Shown: positions 8,576-16,515 of the stretch, one piece after another
How the letters are laid out: every line of letters starts with the position of its first letter
Numbering within the stretch: the stretch's first letter is position 1
DNA from: a virus
Strand: one strand, 5' to 3'
Virus record (IMG/VR): IMGVR_UViG_3300050821_003452
Span: 1 to 64,000 of that record
DNA length: 64,000 nucleotides
Made by a program: the position numbers and the translations under genes
Notes under the pieces: generated by a model
Told to the model about the DNA's origin: nothing
Seen by the model: only the letters and a program-made list of their open reading frames with translations
Databases searched by the model: none

Positions 8576-9011
8576 TTTCTTCTTCGTCCCCGCCCATTAG
8601 CCGCAGGATTTCATCCTTGCCGGCCTCTAGTTGTTCTCTAGTGAGCCCACTGGGCTGTTCAGCAAGTATCCTTGCGTGACCAGCTAAAGCTTCATCCCAA
8701 GTGCAGTATCTCTCCATATAGCCATCGTTTGGGCCACCAAACACCAAGGTCTCGAATAGAACCGGCGTTCCTCCGGTGAAGCTATGATCCAGCCCCAAAA
8801 AGACCGTGGAGATATCCACTTTGCCGATATTGTCAAAAGCCACGCGGCGATCATTGCCGCCTTTCTCGAAAGCATCATAATATTCCAAGCGGCTCTCTTT
8901 ATCAGAGGGCGCTGGCGAGACCGAATGATCCGCGTTCAGGACATACCAGCGCGGCATGGCGGCCTCGATTAGCTCTTTGGACATTTTTGGCATTTTGGCT
9001 AGACCCTTCAT
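8568..9011 (-). CDS. Conserved-looking phage protein, unknown function
   Basis: 147 residues, starting in an ATGA overlap with the HNH gene; internal Met7 or Met10 starts are also possible. The sequence is a compact mixed fold (RWYVLNADHSVSPAPS, DNIGKVDISTVFLGLDHSF, ERYCTWDEALAGHARIL). It resembles uncharacterised proteins common in phages of proteobacteria. No catalytic motif is obvious. It is the tail of a coupled run of minus-strand genes. Confidence 0.65.
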   Translation of the reverse strand: MKGLAKMPKMSKELIEAAMPRWYVLNADHSVSPAPSDKESRLEYYDAFEKGGNDRRVAFDNIGKVDISTVFLGLDHSFTGGTPVLFETLVFGGPNDGYMERYCTWDEALAGHARILAEQPSGLTREQLEAGKDEILRLMGGDEEENG

Positions 9012-9382
9012 CGCTTCCTCACAATGCCATCAAAACCCTTCTTCAGGCCGCTCGCCTTACTGCCGGGAATAGGTCTGGAGCTTTTCCTTTTTATACCCAG
9101 AAATGCGGCTCTTTTACGGTAGACCTTGGACTTCAGGGCCAAATCTTCCCGGGTCTTTTCTTTATGCGGGGTCTTGAGAACGGGAGCAAGATTGTACTCA
9201 CGATGCTCACCGCCATTAACCAAGGCAACAATGTGATCGCAGTCCCATGGCTCACCAGCCCGAATAAGTCGGCCCACAAGATAGCAACGACCGCCAAAGC
9301 GCTCAAATATGCGCAACCTAACGCGGGCAGGAATAGGCGTGTCATCTGTCTTTCCGATCCATTCTTTGACGCTGCGGGTCAC
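9008..9382 (-). CDS. HNH endonuclease
   Basis: 124 residues from a GTG that overlaps the previous stop (GTGA). The HNH core is clear: FGGRCYLVGRLIRAGEPWDC-DHIVAL-NGGEHREYNLAPV, then HKEKTREDLA. The DH pair, the Asn after REY and the downstream His are the metal-site residues. The usual CxxC zinc knuckle before it is reduced to a single Cys. The C-terminal tail is basic. It could act in packaging or as a free-standing nuclease; the gene is embedded in the coupled operon. Confidence 0.8.
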   Translation of the reverse strand: MTRSVKEWIGKTDDTPIPARVRLRIFERFGGRCYLVGRLIRAGEPWDCDHIVALVNGGEHREYNLAPVLKTPHKEKTREDLALKSKVYRKRAAFLGIKRKSSRPIPGSKASGLKKGFDGIVRKR

Positions 9383-9690
9383 TTTTTATTTTTTGCTCTC
9401 GGGTGCAGCTTGTTCCAGAAGGCTGATTTCTTGGTATATGGCCGGCGCTTGTTCTTAAGTCCGGTGCGCTTCTCGGCATTGTGCAGGCCCGCTTTGGAAA
9501 GCCTTCTAATAGGAAGGGAGCCAAGGGTCTTGCCGGCAATCTCGGTGGCCACAATACCAAGCCGTCTGTTATTAGTGACAGCCCCGACTTCATCGCGAAC
9601 AAGCTCACGCAGAATATCGATGGCATGCAAAAGGCTATCAGCCTCTTTTTGCAATTCCGCGATAGAACTCAAAATTCTCTGATGATTCAT
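9379..9690 (-). CDS. Small basic protein, unknown
   Basis: 103 residues: a helical acidic first half (SSIAELQKEADSLLHAIDIL) and a very basic second half (RRLSKAGLHNAEKRTGLKNK), possibly nucleic-acid binding. It starts in an ATGA overlap with the gene upstream. No family is recognised. Confidence 0.55.
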   Translation of the reverse strand: MNHQRILSSIAELQKEADSLLHAIDILRELVRDEVGAVTNNRRLGIVATEIAGKTLGSLPIRRLSKAGLHNAEKRTGLKNKRRPYTKKSAFWNKLHPRAKNKK

Positions 9691-10016
9691 AATCTCTTCT
9701 CCGATCTAGCCGTAGCTTCCGCAGATTGTTGTTCCGAAAACTGCATCTCGATATACCGCATCTGCACTTTTAACAGATTGGCAGAACTGCGATGTTCCAC
9801 CATCTGGGTGATAAACTCTTTATATTCCGGACTACACTTGGCAAGAAGCTCGGCACGGTTTACAGGGAAACCAAGGTTCTCCACAACGACCTTGTTGACC
9901 ATTTCAGATAACACCACGGATTTTGTTTCCTCCATTAAAGATGCGGCCTTATCGGCGTCAACCCATTTTCGGGCAACCAATCTATACATCTCCGAAATTG
10001 GCCGATCATCAGACAT
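9687..10016 (-). CDS. Small helical phage protein, unknown
   Basis: 109 residues, wholly helical in appearance (EMYRLVARKWVDADKAASLM, EYKEFITQMVEHRSSANLLK). It is preceded by GGAAGC close to the ATG. It belongs to the recombination-region operon and is coupled to the next gene. Function unknown. Confidence 0.6.
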   Translation of the reverse strand: MSDDRPISEMYRLVARKWVDADKAASLMEETKSVVLSEMVNKVVVENLGFPVNRAELLAKCSPEYKEFITQMVEHRSSANLLKVQMRYIEMQFSEQQSAEATARSEKRL

Positions 10017-10049
10017 GCTTCCATGTCCTTTTGGACAAAACTCTATATA

Positions 10050-10343
10050 TCATGCCGCCTCTTCAATAGAGATGTTCAAGTCCATGCCAAGATTTTGCTT
10101 GAGGGTTTGAGTTATATTCTCGGCCACGTCAGCATCTATCTTTACTGGCAAGAGACGATCTGCCGGCACGGATATTCTAGCCTCCAATACAGGCTTCATG
10201 AACAGCATGTCAGGAAGGTCGATCTTGACTTTTACTGCGATTTCGCCGGCATCAAGTCTTGGCGAACGATCAACCACGCGGGCACCAATGGTGCCAGCTG
10301 GTCGATCTTTCTTACGCAGGACTAAGTAGAATTCACCACGCAT
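10050..10343 (-). CDS. Conserved phage protein of the recombination region, unknown
   Basis: 97 residues, with GAGGAAAA ahead of the ATG. The mixed beta/alpha sequence (GEIAVKVKIDLPDMLFMKPV, SVPADRLLPVKIDADVAENI) lies next to the SSB-like and ERF genes, suggesting a recombination or replication accessory role. That role is inferred from position only. Confidence 0.6.
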   Translation of the reverse strand: MRGEFYLVLRKKDRPAGTIGARVVDRSPRLDAGEIAVKVKIDLPDMLFMKPVLEARISVPADRLLPVKIDADVAENITQTLKQNLGMDLNISIEEAA

Positions 10344-10352
10344 GTATTTTCC

Positions 10353-10661
10353 TCAAAATGGAATTCCGTCTCCATCGTCACCATCATCGAATGGATCGAT
10401 TGGTTTCTTTGGTGCTTGCGGTGGCGCTTTCTTAGCAAACGGCGAGCCAGTCGCAGGGCCAGCAGTTGTCTTGAGGCTTCCGCCCGGGTTTTTCTTCTTG
10501 TCTTCCGATACCTGAAAGTAATTCACTCCGCTTCTTGCTGTTTTCGGCCACAGGGCAATCTCTGTCCTGACGCCATCGATTTCAATAAAGCCGGTAAATG
10601 CCGGCCCGGTCTGTTTGTCGTTCTCAAAGAACGCGCCCTTGACGCGAAAGTTATTCGGCAT
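10353..10661 (-). CDS. Single-stranded-DNA-binding-like protein with acidic SSB tip
   Basis: 102 residues. The N-terminal half is beta-rich (KGAFFENDKQTGPAFTGFIE, IALWPKTARSGVNYFQVSED). A Pro/Lys/Gly linker leads to an acidic end, DPFDDGDDGDGIPF, closely matching the bacterial SSB C-terminal tip (DDDIPF) that recruits partner proteins. It is directly downstream of the ERF annealing protein. The fold of the first half is not certain to be a classical OB fold. Confidence 0.7.
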   Translation of the reverse strand: MPNNFRVKGAFFENDKQTGPAFTGFIEIDGVRTEIALWPKTARSGVNYFQVSEDKKKNPGGSLKTTAGPATGSPFAKKAPPQAPKKPIDPFDDGDDGDGIPF

Positions 10662-11529
10662 CTTTCTTCTCCAATTCCTTGCGCACCTTGATCAGAGCCA
10701 TGCTCATATTGGTATACATCTTTGCGGCGTATTCCTGCATGTTTTTTAGCGGGGCGATGTTGTTGGCCTCAAGCTCTTCCAGATCAATAAGGTGCGGCGC
10801 TTTGCGGGCCTGTTCCATGAACATCTGTCCCCACTTTAGCCAGTCATGATTGGAATTGTCAGCAAGAAATGGAACATTGATACTGTCCCCATTGAAGGGA
10901 ATATCCTTGGTCTCGATCTTGATTGAACCGCCGCTGGCCACCGTGGTTTTAATAGTTTTAATCGGGTCTGGTGCGGGAGGATTTGGTTTGCCGGCTTGCT
11001 GGATAGCCTGAACCTCATTGCCATCGGCGGCATTCCCGTCATCGTCTTCTTCAGCGGCAACACCAACGAGCGCAGCCAGCGCGTATCTTTTCATATAGGT
11101 CAGCGCAGAACCAAACTGCTGATTGGTTCCATCGGAGATAATCAGCGGCGTGACGCTGGAAATAAACTGGTTCTCAAAATGCAGCGAAGTGGTAAGATAG
11201 TAGAGCTTATCGTTGTTCTCGAACGTCAAAACCTGAGTGTATGCTATCCCGTTATCTGAGAGAGCCTTCTTGATGCCCTTGATGATCGCCGCCAAGGTCG
11301 CATATTTGAAATGATAAGCAGTGCCCAGACGCGGCTGTACCGTCACAGTTCTGTCGCGCTCGATATCGGGGATTTGCCCCTGCGCCTTGGCGAGGGCCAC
11401 CATCAGATTACTTATGTCCGCGCTTTGGCTTCTTATCTCCGCTATCGTCTTCGATAGCTCGGATTGAAACTCTGAGCGCTCGGTCTCGCTTGGCGACCAC
11501 TCCGTAGCCGGTACATACTCTTGCGTCAT
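10651..11529 (-). CDS. erf: ERF-family single-strand annealing protein
   Basis: 292 residues. The ERF signature is clear: FKYATLAAIIKGIKKALSDN, later GSALTYMKRYALAALVGVAA, followed by EEDDDGN. ERF proteins anneal complementary strands in phage recombination, usually with an exonuclease, here encoded just upstream. The start at 11529 overlaps the exonuclease gene by 122 bases. An internal ATG at 11403 would remove the overlap, but the preceding residues (QSADISNL before MVALAKAQ) look like part of the conserved family start, so I keep the longer form. The C-terminal 50 residues are helical and charged. Confidence 0.85.
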   Translation of the reverse strand: MTQEYVPATEWSPSETERSEFQSELSKTIAEIRSQSADISNLMVALAKAQGQIPDIERDRTVTVQPRLGTAYHFKYATLAAIIKGIKKALSDNGIAYTQVLTFENNDKLYYLTTSLHFENQFISSVTPLIISDGTNQQFGSALTYMKRYALAALVGVAAEEDDDGNAADGNEVQAIQQAGKPNPPAPDPIKTIKTTVASGGSIKIETKDIPFNGDSINVPFLADNSNHDWLKWGQMFMEQARKAPHLIDLEELEANNIAPLKNMQEYAAKMYTNMSMALIKVRKELEKKDAE

Positions 11530-12244
11530 TTGGAATTAAACCTCTCAATTTTTCTTCAGCATCATCATGTTTCTTTGCGGCTTCTTTATGGTTTAACCAC
11601 TCAAATGCCGCCGTAGCCCACAAGTTATTTCCCGTGAAATTATAGTCCTTGCCGGCAGTAATCTTCTCCAGAATTCTGGGCTCCAGAACCACCGGCTCCG
11701 TCATGTTCCAGACGTGCTCCATGAAGCGCAGAGCCCTTCCCATCAATTCATCAGCGTACTCTTTGTCGTAATCCACGATCTCTATTGTGGGCTGTTTGCC
11801 GCCTTGGATGACTGAGAAGGCGCACTGTCTGGTTTGTGTGCATTCCATCTGCCAGTGGCATTGAGGCATATATCTTTGTAGCACAACGTCAAACTTTTCG
11901 TATCCCGAGACGTGCTTGGCTTCGACGGGGCCATTAAGTACAGGATCGAAGCCGTCAAGAGTGGCAGCAGCCCAAAAATAATCAGGATGATTAACCACGG
12001 CGCCACGCCGATCCAGTGTTCTTTGTCGGGTTCGCTCGTACCAATCGAGGTTGAGTTTTTCCGTACACGATCCAAGTTGAACTGCCCAAACGTCATCAAG
12101 ATTTTCCTCTACGAATGCAGGATCGCCACATAGCTCACGCCACAACTGCATGATCTTGGTCTTGTCGCCCGTCATCAGACAGGCAACTTTGCTTGCGGTC
12201 AATTTGCCTTCGCGGGCTAATCTCTGTGCTTCTGTAAGGGCCAA
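11408..12244 (-). CDS. YqaJ/lambda-Exo-type recombination exonuclease
   Basis: 278 residues. The PD-(D/E)xK core is visible: GSCTE near residue 60, ATLDGFD with Asp97, then GPVEAKHV giving E108-x-K110, and a Gln-rich QCHWQM helix at about 128-133. This is the YqaJ-type viral recombinase that resects double-strand ends for the annealing protein. It pairs with ERF and the SSB-like protein as a recombination module. The 5' end overlaps a 50-residue gene by 28 bases. Confidence 0.85.
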   Translation of the reverse strand: MALTEAQRLAREGKLTASKVACLMTGDKTKIMQLWRELCGDPAFVEENLDDVWAVQLGSCTEKLNLDWYERTRQRTLDRRGAVVNHPDYFWAAATLDGFDPVLNGPVEAKHVSGYEKFDVVLQRYMPQCHWQMECTQTRQCAFSVIQGGKQPTIEIVDYDKEYADELMGRALRFMEHVWNMTEPVVLEPRILEKITAGKDYNFTGNNLWATAAFEWLNHKEAAKKHDDAEEKLRGLIPNDARVCTGYGVVAKRDRALRVSIRAIEDDSGDKKPKRGHK

Positions 12245-12369
12245 GGTTCCGGTTCTTTCAGCGAATTCAGCAGGGCGATATAAGCGGCAACCGCTGGATG
12301 TTTTTCCAGTTCCCTGATTGCCTTTAGGACTTCATGCACATTAGGTTGGGTCTGTTGCAAGATGGCCAT
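12217..12369 (-). CDS. Micro-protein between membrane gene and exonuclease
   Basis: 50 residues with GGAAGG immediately before the ATG. A helical core (NVHEVLKAIRELEKHPAVAA) ends with Pro-rich residues. It overlaps both neighbours by 28-29 bases, consistent with the compact operon. Unknown function. Confidence 0.55.
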   Translation of the reverse strand: MAILQQTQPNVHEVLKAIRELEKHPAVAAYIALLNSLKEPEPWPLQKHRD

Positions 12370-12838
12370 GTTCCTTCCTCTCAAAAAACGGCTTCTTCTC
12401 GCGATCCCTGATCGTCAACAGAAACAGATATCCATAGACAAGAACCGAAACTGTCGAAGTGGCCTGAAGTATATCGAGCGTACATATTTCACCTATGAGG
12501 CCGCCAAACAAAAAGCCGTTGATTGTATGCCTCCATAATATCCCCTTCATAAAAGAAGCGATGCTGTTTATGGCCTTGCTGTTGCCTGCTCCCTGAAGCC
12601 AGTAACGATGCCCCAGAACCAAGAGGTTGATTACCCCAAAGAACATCATGAGGAAGATGATAACGCCGTTCCAGCTACTCCAATCCCGGAACAGAACCAC
12701 GTTGACATAAGCAAGAATAACAAGCTGGAGACTTGCCAGATACATTCCGGTACGATCAAGCAGCCAAAAATAGGCTGCCTGAAGCGTATCGATGATCCAT
12801 TGATCTACTGTAGCGAGCAGCGTGTTGATGCGGGCCAT
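12341..12838 (-). CDS. Membrane protein, three to four spans
   Basis: 165 residues starting in a TAATG overlap with the ParB-like gene. Hydrophobic segments lie at about 32-50, 57-76, 105-120 and 125-142, with a charged C-terminus (RDREKKPFFERKEH). No family is recognised. Presence in an early recombination operon suggests a role in host takeover or exclusion, which is speculative. Confidence 0.6.
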   Translation of the reverse strand: MARINTLLATVDQWIIDTLQAAYFWLLDRTGMYLASLQLVILAYVNVVLFRDWSSWNGVIIFLMMFFGVINLLVLGHRYWLQGAGNSKAINSIASFMKGILWRHTINGFLFGGLIGEICTLDILQATSTVSVLVYGYLFLLTIRDREKKPFFERKEHGHLATDPT

Positions 12839-13938
12839 TAGGAAGCCTTCTTGACGCGGCCAGTCTTGCCCTTGCCGTAGTATTCCATGCGGCGCAGCAC
12901 AAGATGACGCGAAGTCTGCTTGTTCTTGTTGATATGATCGATGATATGGCGACGGAGCAATTCACCCGCCGTAGCGCCAGCGCCGGCCAGACGAATAATT
13001 GTCGGGTCCTGCATCGGAAAGGACTTCAGCTTGCGCTTCATGTCGCCATCAATAACCAGTTTGTTACCATCCCAGAAATCTTCATGATCAGACAAGATGC
13101 CGGCAAACTGGATCAGGAAGTTGCCCTTGGTCTGGGTTGCGCGATCCTGATACTTGATGCCGCGCAAGCCCCAGATTTCATCAACGGCCTCAAACAGCAC
13201 GTTGATGTTATTCCGGAAGGTCTGAAGACCAACAGCAGCAACCGCGCGATCCATGGTGACAGGAAGATCGCCGCCAGCCGTGATATGACGGCCACCAGTC
13301 GTGGTATGCCTATGAAGGGTCATGCAGATTTTGCCGAATAGGAGCGCAGTGAGAAGCTCCCCACGGTGCATTTGCTGATCCCAGCAGACCTTGGCGTTAA
13401 GAGCAAAGTTGCGGTCATGCATGGTCAGCCCATAAAGCGTGGCCACACTATGATGATGGTTTCGCTTATTGCGAAGGATCACGCTCGGCGCCATGGCCTT
13501 GCGCTGAAGATTGAGAACAGTGAAAAGATCGTTCTCGCTGTCTCGCGTAGTAGAGAACCTGACTTCAGCGCCAATGCGGATTGAAGCGGCCTTGTCGGGA
13601 AAGTCAGTCGCGAATTTTCGCAGGGCCGAAATGCGCTGGAGGCCGTCAATAATGTATACATCGTTTTCCAGCAGCATATCATCGCCGCGTGAGGTATATT
13701 TCTCGCCCCGCATGCCCAACATGATATCTGGCAAGCGAGCGCCGGCTTCAACCCCTCTGCGCAGAGAGCTAACCTTGCCTCCACGGTTCTCCATAATCTC
13801 GCGCTGGTAGTCGCCAACGCGAAGGTTCTGAATGGCTTCCATATCAAGCCATCCATGGGCAACAATCTCTCCGTTCTTTTCATCCAGCCGGGATGACTGG
13901 AGACGAACGGAATTCATCTCTCGATCAGACTTGGCCAT
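12838..13938 (-). CDS. ParB/DGQHR-like domain protein
   Basis: 366 residues with AAGAGGGAAA before the ATG. The motif IIDGLQRISALRKF (DGLQR at 98-102) matches the DGQHR/DGQQR signature of ParB/Srx-like proteins such as DndB and DUF262/ParB-nuclease relatives. FTVLNLQRKAMAPSVIL is a second typical block. The C-terminus is basic (YYGKGKTGRVKKAS). Family members bind nucleotides or DNA, and some act in phosphorothioation or restriction systems. No partner of such a system is nearby, so here it is more likely a DNA-handling or regulatory protein. Confidence 0.6.
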   Translation of the reverse strand: MAKSDREMNSVRLQSSRLDEKNGEIVAHGWLDMEAIQNLRVGDYQREIMENRGGKVSSLRRGVEAGARLPDIMLGMRGEKYTSRGDDMLLENDVYIIDGLQRISALRKFATDFPDKAASIRIGAEVRFSTTRDSENDLFTVLNLQRKAMAPSVILRNKRNHHHSVATLYGLTMHDRNFALNAKVCWDQQMHRGELLTALLFGKICMTLHRHTTTGGRHITAGGDLPVTMDRAVAAVGLQTFRNNINVLFEAVDEIWGLRGIKYQDRATQTKGNFLIQFAGILSDHEDFWDGNKLVIDGDMKRKLKSFPMQDPTIIRLAGAGATAGELLRRHIIDHINKNKQTSRHLVLRRMEYYGKGKTGRVKKAS

Positions 13939-13988
13939 GAATTTCCCTCTTTCGACTATAGTTGCTCTCTATAAACGCCGATTATGGC

Positions 13989-14453
13989 TTATTTATAGCG
14001 ATACTCCGTATGAGCATTGTTGCGGATGCTGTGAAGAATTTTGGGCGCCTTGCGCTTCTTGATACCCCGACGCGAATTACGATTGGTCTTGTCTTTGCCG
14101 CCACCATGCTTGCCATGAGGCAACTCTGACTTGGAGAGCGGGTTGATCTTGTAGGAGCCCGGCTCAAAGTTGCCGCCGCGATCAAAGGAAACAATCTCGG
14201 TGCGCAGGGCGCCGGGGGTCTTGCCGCGAAGCCAGTATCTTTCTCCGACTTTAAGAAAGATGCGGCCAATGTGAATGCGAGCCTCGGTAATGTGTGGAAG
14301 ACGCCTTGCAGCCAAAGCCGCCGCACAACTTCCGGGCGCCTTGGTGCTCGCCTTGCGGCAATCCTCGCCGGTAATGTGAAGCATGATCGGCTTCTTGAGA
14401 TTACGAACTGGAAGACCCTCGATGCGAGCAAATTCTTGCGACTTGGTAGGCAT
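13989..14453 (-). CDS. Basic phage protein, unknown
   Basis: 154 residues from the ATG at 14453 preceded by AAAGAGG; a longer start at 14489 is possible. It contains ITEARIHIGRIFLKVG and GALRTEIVSFDRGGNFEPGS, and a Lys/Arg-rich end. Of the two overlapping minus-strand frames here, this one has the better site and composition. It is divergent from the HTH gene. No function assigned. Confidence 0.6.
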   Translation of the reverse strand: MPTKSQEFARIEGLPVRNLKKPIMLHITGEDCRKASTKAPGSCAAALAARRLPHITEARIHIGRIFLKVGERYWLRGKTPGALRTEIVSFDRGGNFEPGSYKINPLSKSELPHGKHGGGKDKTNRNSRRGIKKRKAPKILHSIRNNAHTEYRYK

Positions 14454-14492
14454 GGATTTTTTCCTCTTTGGTGAAACTGCCTCACCCATTAA

Positions 14493-14526
14493 CCCATCTT
14501 GGGATGCATGTCAAGCACAATTTGGG
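14493..14526. promoter_or_regulatory. Two copies of a CCCAA/TTGGG-type palindrome in a divergent promoter region
   Basis: CCCATCTTGGG (14493-14503) and the degenerate CACAATTTGGG (14516-14526) lie between the divergent genes at 14453 and 14595. The second is embedded in a wider imperfect palindrome GTCAA...TTGAC (14510-14531). Related palindromes occur at other divergent loci in this window, suggesting operators for a phage HTH regulator. Confidence 0.5.
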
Positions 14527-14594
14527 TTGACCTTCAAACTTTTTTCTGTTAAGAGTTTTTTCTGGCAAAAATTCAAACGTCAAGGAAAATCGAT

Positions 14595-14789
14595 ATGCGA
14601 CTTCGCGGTTGGATGGACAAGACCAATATCGATGTTCTGGGCGCCGCTAAGCTCTTTGGTGTATCGGTTCATGCAGTCAAGAAGTGGCTACGCGGTGATC
14701 GTATCCCAAGAGACAAGATGAAGGCTAAAATCAGCAAGCTTACGAAAGGTGCCGTTTCAGGCAATGATTGGGTTCCAAATGGCGATTGA
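14595..14789 (+). CDS. Small HTH regulator (Cro/YdaS-like)
   Basis: 64 residues with AAGGAAAA before the ATG. The core VLGAAKLFGVSVHAVKKWLR is a helix-turn-helix in which recognition helix and turn are clear (GVSVHAVKKW). Size and divergent position fit a Cro-like or YdaS-like repressor. It may act on the palindromes upstream of its own gene and at the other divergent loci; that link is inference. It overlaps the gcrA start by 11 bases. Confidence 0.7.
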   Translation: MRLRGWMDKTNIDVLGAAKLFGVSVHAVKKWLRGDRIPRDKMKAKISKLTKGAVSGNDWVPNGD

Positions 14790-15246
14790 TAACTGGACAG
14801 CAGAAGAGAAGAGCATCTTGATCGAACACTGGGATAGTAACAAATCGGCCCAAGAAATCTCCAATATGCTTGGCACCAAGAGCAGAAATGCGGTGATCGG
14901 GAAGGCTCACAGATTAGGCCTCGCCTCACGCAAGAAAGCTTCGCCGCCCCGGAACCCAACCAAGGTTCCGAAAGTTGCAAACGATAACACCGAACCCAAG
15001 ATGGCAAAGATCAGGACCATAAAGGCCAAGCCGCCTACCAAGCTCTCGGCAGAGGTTCCTCTTCCGACTGGTCAGCACCCTATTACCATCATGGAGCTAA
15101 CTTCCAACACTTGCCGGGCTATCGTGGGTCGCGGCTCCAATGGACTTGCTACATATTGTGGTGAGGAAGTGTTCCCCGGCAAGGTCTGGTGTCCCGGCCA
15201 TTGCGTGCTGTACTTCAATCATGAACCACGGCGGCGCTCGGCATGA
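14779..15246 (+). CDS. gcrA: GcrA-family cell cycle regulator
   Basis: 155 residues from the ATG at 14779, overlapping the HTH gene. The N-terminus is typical GcrA: WTAEEKSILIEHWDSNKSAQ, then SRNAVIGKAHRLGL. The C-terminus has the Cys-rich block: CRAIVGRG, then YCGEEVFPGKVWCPGHCVLY. In Caulobacter and relatives GcrA binds sigma-70 RNA polymerase and GANTC-methylated promoters. A phage copy could redirect host cell-cycle transcription. This is the strongest hint that the host is an alphaproteobacterium. It ends in an ATGA overlap with the next gene. Confidence 0.85.
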   Translation: MAIDNWTAEEKSILIEHWDSNKSAQEISNMLGTKSRNAVIGKAHRLGLASRKKASPPRNPTKVPKVANDNTEPKMAKIRTIKAKPPTKLSAEVPLPTGQHPITIMELTSNTCRAIVGRGSNGLATYCGEEVFPGKVWCPGHCVLYFNHEPRRRSA

Positions 15247-15413
15247 GTACCGGGTCGGTCTACGCTAAATATGAGCTTCCGGAACAAAATCCGGAAGCTC
15301 ACTTGATGTACCGGCCTGAGTTTAGTTTGGAGGAAATGGAAGCCGCTAGGCAGCTAATTAGTGCCTTGCGCCAAAGCCCACCTTGCGGACCTTCCCGCCC
15401 TGACCCTGATTGA
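15243..15413 (+). CDS. Short protein carrying the shared C-terminal tag
   Basis: 56 residues starting in the ATGA overlap with gcrA. It is little more than the tag: YRPEFSLEEMEAARQLISAL is followed by a Pro-rich end. The last 56 bases run antisense to the AAA ATPase gene. Because it is nearly tag only, it may be the minimal form of the family or a competitor for whatever binds the tag. Confidence 0.55.
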   Translation: MSTGSVYAKYELPEQNPEAHLMYRPEFSLEEMEAARQLISALRQSPPCGPSRPDPD

Positions 15414-16413
15414 ATAGGTCGGCAATAGAGTAAGTGCCCTTCTCGATAGGAATAGGCACGCCGGCAACCTTGGCCGCCGCCTGAGCTTCATTCAGGTCCA
15501 ACTCGCGGGTCCTGATCACGCCATAACAGCGCCCCGGCCTTAAAAGCGCTTCGTCCACCCGGCCAAAGTCAGCGGACCCCAGATTGGTAGTAAACACCAG
15601 TTTCTTGTTGGGAAGCTTGATAAGCCCGTCACTGACAGAGAGAAATCTGGCCATCATCTTATTGCCGTCATCCCGCTCGGAAAGGATGGTATCGGCGTCT
15701 TCGATGACCATGATCTCGGAGTTATCGTTAAAGAGAAATCCCTGAAAAACGGCGTCTTTCTCCATGAGTTTTTCGTCATAGATCACATGGGCAGAAAGCT
15801 TATGATCTATGATCAGGTGCCTGAGAAGCGTGGTTTTCCCGGTGCCGGGAGGCCCCGCAAGAAGCAGGACGCTGGCATCGGAAGCCAGATATTTATCCAT
15901 GAAATCATAGGGGTCGCCAAGGTCCGGGTAATATTCCGGATGCAGTTTGGTCTTGTTTGGTGGAAAGTAAATATCGCGGGTTTCGGTGCCGTGGCGCCCC
16001 TCATACCACCATTTGACCTTGGCCATTTTCTCGTTGGCAAAGGCGCTCTCGATCTCCTGCTTGATATCCAGTGCCACGTCTTTCTCGGCATAGATATATG
16101 CCGTTATATCATGAACATCTTCGTTTTCTTCGCCATGGCGAGAGTTATTGTTGAGGATAACCAAGCGATCCGTACCCTCAATAACCACCAAGTTTGAATT
16201 AGGCATGGACAGGCGAGATTTATCTTCGCCCGCAATAACATGAACCTGATGATAGATATCGAGGGCCGAATTGGCTTTGCGCACCACGATCTTTGTGGTT
16301 TCTGAATAGATATTAAGCAAGGTGCGCGCGATGAATTGCTGGATGATCTGGTTCTCCAGCGACGTATCAACAACCGTCGCATGCTCCATCTGAAACGAAT
16401 TGGTCTTGTCCAT
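15358..16413 (-). CDS. AAA+ ATPase (BCS1/FtsH-like AAA module)
   Basis: 351 residues from the ATG at 16413 (AAGAGGCAAG ahead); a weaker start at 16482 adds 23 residues. The C-terminal half is a classical AAA domain: Walker A GPPGTGKTT (about 187-195), Walker B MVIEDADTIL (about 236), sensor region VFTTN, and DEALLRPGR containing the arginine finger. The N-terminal 180 residues are a mixed domain without a clear family. Such ATPases remodel proteins; the target is unknown. It converges on the tagged 56-residue gene. Confidence 0.75.
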   Translation of the reverse strand: MDKTNSFQMEHATVVDTSLENQIIQQFIARTLLNIYSETTKIVVRKANSALDIYHQVHVIAGEDKSRLSMPNSNLVVIEGTDRLVILNNNSRHGEENEDVHDITAYIYAEKDVALDIKQEIESAFANEKMAKVKWWYEGRHGTETRDIYFPPNKTKLHPEYYPDLGDPYDFMDKYLASDASVLLLAGPPGTGKTTLLRHLIIDHKLSAHVIYDEKLMEKDAVFQGFLFNDNSEIMVIEDADTILSERDDGNKMMARFLSVSDGLIKLPNKKLVFTTNLGSADFGRVDEALLRPGRCYGVIRTRELDLNEAQAAAKVAGVPIPIEKGTYSIADLFNQGQGGKVRKVGFGARH

Positions 16414-16515
16414 TTTCTTGCCTCTTGCCTTCAGGCTCTTTGCTGCCCTAAAATCATCCCAGTGAGTATTCCAGTGTGACATTTCTAGACTGGATCAAAT
16501 CTTTAGGGCTAATTT

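Noticed and set aside
11403-11529. Shorter ERF start at the internal ATG (11403)
   Set aside because: It would avoid the 122-base overlap, but the residues before it look like part of the conserved ERF N-terminus and the site upstream of 11403 is weak.
13982-14485. 167-codon minus-strand frame
   Set aside because: Composition (Ser/Arg/Ala low complexity) is that of a shadow frame; the overlapping frame 13989-14453 has a ribosome site and sensible composition.
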